Positions 33,412 through 36,802 of a stretch of 36,802 nt of DNA are shown here, one piece after another. Location of the stretch: assembly GCA_017546445.1 (NCBI GenBank), contig JAFYWX010000052.1:1-36802 (forward strand), written 5' to 3'. The translations under genes and the position numbers were made by a program. The notes beneath the pieces were generated by a model, which saw only the letters and a list, made by a program, of their open reading frames with translations, was not told the origin of the DNA and searched no databases. How positions within the stretch are numbered: position 1 is the first letter of the stretch; each line of letters starts with the position of its first letter. The stretch comes from Akkermansia sp. Lineage in GTDB: Bacteria > Verrucomicrobiota > Verrucomicrobiia > Verrucomicrobiales > Akkermansiaceae.

Positions 33412-33441
33412 CTTTGTAACGAGTGTTACAAAGACAAGCAA
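33412..33441 (-). promoter_or_regulatory. transposase promoter with overlapping palindrome
   Basis: On the minus strand TTGCTT (33441-33436), a 17-bp spacer and TACAAA (33418-33413), 6 nt before the ATG at 33406. The perfect arms 33412-33420 and 33425-33433 (CTTTGTAAC / GTTACAAAG) cover the -10 and half of the spacer. If RNA from outside reads in, they form a hairpin next to the start codon, a known way of limiting transposase expression. Confidence 0.6.
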
Positions 33442-33507
33442 GACTGGACTGCCACTTTTTTTGTCAGCTAAGGGCTACTTGGGCATCAGCAAATCTGAAA
33501 CAGACCC

Positions 33508-33515
33508 GGCAGCGG
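33508..33515. repeat. right target-site duplication of the ISL3-type element
   Basis: GGCAGCGG directly after the right inverted repeat, identical to 32163-32170. Confidence 0.93.
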
Positions 33516-33538
33516 TGTTGTGCATATGAAATTAACGA

Positions 33539-33566
33539 TTGTAATGGCTGTCGAATAGTGTATAAT
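33539..33566 (+). promoter_or_regulatory. promoter of repeat-tailed kinase A
   Basis: TTGTAA (33539-33544), a 16-bp spacer and TATAAT (33561-33566), giving a start near 33573 and a leader of about 21 nt. The insertion sequence ends 31 bp upstream of the -35. Confidence 0.7.
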
Positions 33567-33593
33567 AAGAATCTCAAACGTACTTCCGCGATT

Positions 33594-35162
33594 ATGCCTG
33601 ATGATGATGAATCCAGATTTGTTCCTGTACCGGGGAGTAAAGCCGAACCGACATATACTGCTGCAGCTGCGTATGGTTCACCGATTCCTGTCGGCGCAAC
33701 AGAGGCGGATGATGTATCCACTTTTGTAGGTTCTGCGCCCCGCCTGGCGGCTGCAGTGCCGGTTCCTGCGGAGTCGGATGATGCGTCTACCCTTCTTGCA
33801 GGCGCCGCACCCCGCCTGGCGGCTGCAGTGCCGGTTCCTGCGGAGTCGGATGATGCGTCTACCCTTCTTGCAGGCGCCGCACCCCGCCTGGCGGCTGCAG
33901 TGCCGGTTCCTGCGGAGTCGGATGATGCGTCTACCCTTCTTGTAGGCGCCGCGCCCCGCTTGGCGGCTGCCGCGCCTGCGGCAGGTGATTCATCAGGTGC
34001 GGGTACGGCTAATCAGGAGCATTCTGTGCTGCCGGAGGCGGAACAAAAGCAGGTGCAGAATTCTCCCGTTGAACAAAAGAAAGTGCCCAGGATGCCCTCT
34101 CTGTCGCCCTATGGCTCACCGGCGGCGCAAGATGCTGCCGCGGGAAGCGTGCCGCTGATTCCTGTGTCAGTGCAGCTGAAGCGTCAGGTGGCCGAGCGCA
34201 ATCAGATTGGATATGCGGAAGTAAATTATCTTCCGGACGGTACACTTCTGGACCACGGGAAGTATAGGGTTATACTGGAGGAAAAAGAGATTATATTGTG
34301 GGATAACGGAGAGCGGTCTGCGCAGCGCGTTAAGATGCCGCTTGGGCAGGGCGGTTTCGGAATCACATATCTGGCGGATGAAATTGATTTGGACCGAAGG
34401 GTAGTGATTAAGGAGCTTTTCCCGAGGGATTATGCAGTTCGGCTTCGTAATCTGAGTGTGGAATTTCCCATGCTGAATCAGCTGGAAGACCCATACGAGC
34501 TTCTGCGGGAAAATTTCCTCAAGGAGGCGAAAGTTATTGCTGCCATTGAGGAGAGGCATGCCAATATTGTGGGTATAATTACCTATTTCAGGGAAAATAA
34601 TACCTCTTACTATGTGATGCCTTACATGGAGGGCGCGTCTTTACGCGCCTGCATGGGCGAGAGGAACTGGGATGAAGCTTCTGCGCGGGAATTGCTGCAG
34701 GGGCTGTTGAGCGGTTTGGCATACCTGCATGAACTGGGGATTCTGCATTTGGATATTAAACCGGATAATGTGCTCATGCATGGAAGAACGGTGCCCGTAT
34801 TGATTGATTTTGGCGCCGCCCGCAGCACTATTATTACGAATGATGCTCTGGTGGTTTCTGTCGGGTATGCTCCGCCGGAACAATGTTCCTACGAAACGAT
34901 TAATCTGCTGGGCCCATGGTCGGATTTATACGCTCTGGGGGCTACCATGTACCATGTGATTACCGGGGCCCGCCCCAGGGCCGGCATCAGACCCCTGCTG
35001 GAGCAGGCTCAGTCATACCCCCGTTACAGCCGGGCCTTCCTGGCATCGGTGGATAAAGCAATGCATCCGGAAATCAAGCATCGCTGGCAATCGGCACGCG
35101 AGTGGTTGGAGCTGTTCTCCCGTATGGATGAGATAACGCATGATGCAAAGCGTTTGATTTGA
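33594..35162 (+). CDS. Ser/Thr protein kinase with N-terminal acidic Ser/Thr repeats (kinase A)
   Basis: A 522-residue protein without a membrane helix. Residues 1-190 are low complexity and hold three near-identical 24-residue repeats (51-122), each with the acidic core ESDDASTLL; degenerate forms occur at the start (DDDESRFVPVPG) and at 38-49 (EADDVSTFVGSAP). The kinase domain (about 247-510) has the Gly loop GQGGFG (251-256), Lys273 in VVIK, HLDIKPDN at 385-392 (Leu for Arg of HRD, so non-RD), DFG at 405-407 and APPEQ at 426-430. The tail repeats are plausible autophosphorylation and FHA-docking sites, which is inference. It is divergent to the coiled-coil operon at 28.8-32.1 kb and convergent with copy B. 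Confidence 0.88.
   Translation: MPDDDESRFVPVPGSKAEPTYTAAAAYGSPIPVGATEADDVSTFVGSAPRLAAAVPVPAESDDASTLLAGAAPRLAAAVPVPAESDDASTLLAGAAPRLAAAVPVPAESDDASTLLVGAAPRLAAAAPAAGDSSGAGTANQEHSVLPEAEQKQVQNSPVEQKKVPRMPSLSPYGSPAAQDAAAGSVPLIPVSVQLKRQVAERNQIGYAEVNYLPDGTLLDHGKYRVILEEKEIILWDNGERSAQRVKMPLGQGGFGITYLADEIDLDRRVVIKELFPRDYAVRLRNLSVEFPMLNQLEDPYELLRENFLKEAKVIAAIEERHANIVGIITYFRENNTSYYVMPYMEGASLRACMGERNWDEASARELLQGLLSGLAYLHELGILHLDIKPDNVLMHGRTVPVLIDFGAARSTIITNDALVVSVGYAPPEQCSYETINLLGPWSDLYALGATMYHVITGARPRAGIRPLLEQAQSYPRYSRAFLASVDKAMHPEIKHRWQSAREWLELFSRMDEITHDAKRLI
33744..33959 (+). repeat. 72-bp tandem repeat, three copies, inside kinase A
   Basis: The units start at 33744, 33816 and 33888 and are almost identical at the nucleotide level, encoding 24 residues each. 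The near-identity, including silent sites, points to recent expansion or gene conversion. Copy-number change keeps the frame. Confidence 0.95.
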
Positions 35163-35309
35163 GTCCACCTTCTGTTGGGGCTTGGGCTCTGCCCATATAG
35201 CACAGTGCCGGAGGTTCCCATGCGGGGGAGCATCCGGCGTGTCATGTTGATTCCTGCTCTAATTTAGAAGCAGTATCTCATTTCATTGTATCTATTTGTC
35301 TTGCTTGCT
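35163..35309. other. intergenic region between convergent kinase A and copy B
   Basis: No gene. GCCGGA at 35208-35213 can pair with TCCGGC further on (about 35233-35238), but there is no T-run, so a terminator is not certain. Confidence 0.35.
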
Positions 35310-35588
35310 CTACTGCTTTGATGAGATTTCCGCTTTCAGAGCCTGCACTTGTTTGATGTAATCTTCTTCAGAAGGTAAGGCCTGAATCTCAGAGTCCTGT
35401 TTCTGTATTTTCTCTTCCAATCTGGTGTTTATTTCTTGTATTTTCTGGATGCTGTCTTCTATGGCCTCTCGCTGAGTGTTCATCGGGGCAGAATCCCAGC
35501 CAATTACGCCGTAAATCTGCAATCCTGCAATGATGATGAAAAATACTATTACAATCAGCTTGAAGGTGGATGCTTTGTCGGTAGTCAT
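35310..35588 (-). CDS. small single-pass membrane coiled-coil protein (copy B)
   Basis: A 92-residue protein: short N-tail, membrane helix at about 8-27 (FKLIVIVFFIIIAGLQIYGVIGW), then a coiled coil (35-90). It is a paralog of the 107-residue protein encoded at 30949-31272, sharing the helix end and the layout. Second and last gene of the two-gene locus-B operon, 12 nt after its partner. Locus B lacks the three exported-protein genes that follow in locus A. Confidence 0.68.
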   Translation of the reverse strand: MTTDKASTFKLIVIVFFIIIAGLQIYGVIGWDSAPMNTQREAIEDSIQKIQEINTRLEEKIQKQDSEIQALPSEEDYIKQVQALKAEISSKQ

Positions 35589-35600
35589 GTTTTAGAAAAA

Positions 35601-36068
35601 TCAGAAGCTCTGGTAGGTATGATTCTGGCTGGTGGGGGCGGCCTGCACTTTCTTACCCTCAGCATTCAGATTTTTCACCTGCTGCTGGAGTGATTGTATT
35701 TCCTGTGCATGCTGAAGAAGTTTCTTTTGCTTCTCCTTATATTTGTTGAATTTGGCAACCAGGGAATCGTGTTTTGCCCGGATTGCTACATGCTGCTCCC
35801 GGGCAGTCTCCAGGCTCCATTTGGACCACCAGAACGAGCCGCATGAAAATACCATGATGATGAGATTGAGGATTACCAGGATGCCAATGAATCCGACAAG
35901 CATATCGCCTTCACTGCTGGTGCGCATTTTGAACTCTCCCGGCTCAATCGGTAAATCTGGCAATTCAGGCATGTCGGCCTTGTACATATCGAGAATTTCA
36001 TCGATAGTATACACCGGTCGCGGGGTATTGCGTTGTTTGCTGTCGGGCAGGGTGTGTTGTGTTGCCAT
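35601..36068 (-). CDS. bitopic coiled-coil membrane protein with DEIL-type cytoplasmic motif (copy B)
   Basis: A 155-residue protein. The cytoplasmic N-tail has YTIDEILDMYKAD (20-32), a Pro-rich stretch, a membrane helix (about 56-77), and a Lys/Gln-rich coiled coil (82-140). The motif and order match the 254-residue protein of locus A, but the C-terminal domain of that protein is missing. It is the first gene of the locus-B operon, divergent to the repeat-protein gene starting at 36454. The function is unknown. Confidence 0.7.
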   Translation of the reverse strand: MATQHTLPDSKQRNTPRPVYTIDEILDMYKADMPELPDLPIEPGEFKMRTSSEGDMLVGFIGILVILNLIIMVFSCGSFWWSKWSLETAREQHVAIRAKHDSLVAKFNKYKEKQKKLLQHAQEIQSLQQQVKNLNAEGKKVQAAPTSQNHTYQSF

Positions 36069-36113
36069 GGGGAAGTACGTGCAGTGTGGAGAAACTCCGC
36101 TCCTCAGTCATGA

Positions 36114-36142
36114 AGGCTACACGATAGAACATCACCTGTCAA
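36114..36142 (-). promoter_or_regulatory. promoter of locus-B membrane-protein pair
   Basis: On the minus strand TTGACA (36142-36137), a 17-bp spacer and TAGCCT (36119-36114). The start is near 36107, a 38-nt leader. Same geometry and nearly the same boxes as the locus-A promoter. Confidence 0.75.
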
Positions 36143-36161
36143 GCGATAATTGGTGAGACGT

Positions 36162-36206
36162 GACCACTTGCACATGTGGACCACTTGGAAGTGGAGTGAA
36201 GTGGAG
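36162..36206. repeat. cluster of short direct and inverted boxes
   Basis: GACCACTTG and GGACCACTTGG occur 17 bp apart (boxes at 36164 and 36181), then AAGTGGAG twice, 10 bp apart (36189 and 36199). The boxes are mutual complements (CCACTT / AAGTGG), so this is a likely multi-site binding region for a regulator upstream of the locus-B genes. Confidence 0.5.
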
Positions 36207-36453
36207 ATGCGCCTTGATGCGTGAAAAAAAACAGAACCATAGAGGTCTTTCCTGTATCTGAGGGTGGATTATTCTTGAAACTGAACAAGAAAAAGTGTAG
36301 TAGTAGTGTCAGCGCAAAGATAAGTTATTGCACAGGGGTATCATCATCTCAGAAAAGGCAAATGAGTGTGCGTTATATGGAGAGTGTTGCAATGTCCTGC
36401 CCCGACTGAATAAGCGATAATGAAATCAGTTTAGTTAGTAAAATATAATGAAT

Positions 36454-36802
36454 ATGAGTCGGGATAACGATGATTCTGTGTTTGTTCAGCTGAGGGACAA
36501 AGGGAGTTTCCGAGGGCCTCGGCCGGTGGCAGCTGTGCCTGTTCCTGCGGATGATGATGCATCGCGCATGGTTATGCCTGGCCGCAAGGCTCCGGGTGTG
36601 GTGCTGCCAGCTGCGCCGGTGGCGGCAGCGGAGGATGATGATGCATCGCGCATGGTTATGCCTGGCCGCAAGGCTCCGGGTGTGGTGCTGCCAGCTGTGC
36701 CGGTGGCGGCAGCGGAGGATGATGATGCATCGCGCATGGTTATGCCTGGCCGCAAGGCTCCGGGTGTGGTGCTGCCAGCTGTGCCGGTGGTGGCAGCGGA
36801 GG
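36454..36802 (+). CDS. repeat-tailed protein, probable second kinase (kinase B), truncated by window end
   Basis: The frame is open from the ATG at 36454 (or in-frame ATG 36448) to the window end with no stop. The visible 116 residues begin MSRDNDDSVFVQLRDKG, comparable to MPDDDESRFVPVPG of kinase A, and contain VPVPADDDAS, comparable to VPVPAESDDAS. Three 28-residue repeats follow from residue 33 (DDDASRMVMPGRKAPGVVLP and a Pro/Ala/Val linker). No kinase motif is in view; that call rests on the matching tail and on the matching divergent coiled-coil genes. A -10-like TATAAT at 36444-36449 overlaps the upstream ATG, favouring 36454. Confidence 0.65.
   Translation, partial: MSRDNDDSVFVQLRDKGSFRGPRPVAAVPVPADDDASRMVMPGRKAPGVVLPAAPVAAAEDDDASRMVMPGRKAPGVVLPAVPVAAAEDDDASRMVMPGRKAPGVVLPAVPVVAAE
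36550..36801 (+). repeat. 84-bp tandem repeat, at least three copies, inside the last gene
   Basis: The units start at 36550, 36634 and 36718 and differ at only a few positions. The array may continue past the window. Each unit encodes 28 residues with the core DDDASRMVMPGRKAPG. Confidence 0.93.

Larger units (their letters stand above)
32171..33507. mobile_element. complete ISL3-family insertion sequence
   Basis: A 1337-bp element bounded by perfect 21-bp terminal inverted repeats, 32171-32191 (starting GGGTCTGTTTCAG) and 33487-33507, and flanked by an 8-bp direct repeat GGCAGCGG. Length, repeat size and 8-bp duplication all fit ISL3. It encodes one intact transposase, whose stop codon lies inside the left repeat. 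It is visibly more AT-rich than its surroundings, and its ends are undamaged, so the insertion is probably recent. It sits between the divergent promoters of locus A without breaking either. Confidence 0.95.
36069..36453. other. divergent regulatory region of locus B
   Basis: It holds the promoter of the minus-strand pair (36114-36142), a cluster of repeated CCACTTG and AAGTGGAG boxes (36162-36206) and a -10-like TATAAT at 36444-36449 for the plus-strand gene. A 62-codon frame at 36221-36409 has a poor start and no recognisable sequence, and I do not accept it as a gene. Confidence 0.5.

Noticed and set aside
35163..35309. Terminator between kinase A and the copy-B pair
   Set aside because: Only a short interrupted stem is visible and there is no T-run on either strand.
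36221..36409. 62-codon plus-strand frame with GTG start
   Set aside because: Atypical composition, no recognisable domain, no good promoter or ribosome site, and it lies in a divergent regulatory region.
36486..36755. Minus-strand 89-codon frame in the terminal repeat region
   Set aside because: It is the complement of the repeat array of the plus-strand gene starting at 36454, and it has no independent support.

Overview
The window is bacterial chromosome with GC-rich, strongly GC3-biased coding sequence. Its gene content best fits a Verrucomicrobiota genome, probably Akkermansia-like: a type-B succinate dehydrogenase (sdhC-sdhA-sdhB without sdhD), MreB next to an RNase E/G, Ser/Thr kinases with PEGA and FGE-type domains, a bacterial RRM protein, and SecG and PanD housekeeping genes. 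The lineage call is inference from gene content; no rRNA is present to fix it.

Layout. 1-4.2 kb: an RRM RNA-binding protein, a convergent multi-domain kinase with a PEGA-FGE-PEGA-FGE tail, and tRNA-Leu(CAG). 4.2-10.1 kb: an orphan HTH protein, a tail-specific protease, a polyprenyl-phosphate-type GT2, a radC-tatD pair, and an exported protein made of eleven 10-residue charged repeats. 10.2-14.8 kb: pnp with a structured leader, two paralogous membrane-anchored coiled-coil proteins, and a small lipoprotein. 14.8-21.6 kb: nth, panD, secG, a yhaM-like exonuclease, a LysE-type exporter and sdhCAB. 21.6-28.8 kb: surface-glycan genes (GT2, acyltransferase, GT4), fabG, rng and mreB. 28.8-36.8 kb is the accessory end: two tandem copies of a divergent locus. 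Each copy pairs a plus-strand protein carrying long acidic Ser/Thr repeats (in the first copy a complete Ser/Thr kinase) with a minus-strand operon whose first two genes encode small single-pass coiled-coil proteins. An intact ISL3-type insertion sequence, with perfect inverted repeats and an 8-bp target duplication, sits exactly between the two divergent promoters of the first copy.

Two features stand out. First, many genes have a good sigma-70-type -35/-10 pair whose -10 box ends only 6-13 nt before the start codon, so their mRNAs should be leaderless or nearly so. No start codon of an annotated gene that I examined has a strong Shine-Dalgarno. Second, the duplicated kinase/coiled-coil locus at 28.8-36.8 kb looks like an undescribed envelope signalling module: a cytosolic non-RD kinase with a repetitive, possibly phospho-accepting N-terminal tail, plus membrane partners sharing a cytoplasmic DEIL-x-MY/H-like motif. 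The last gene runs off the window end, so its kinase domain is predicted, not seen.
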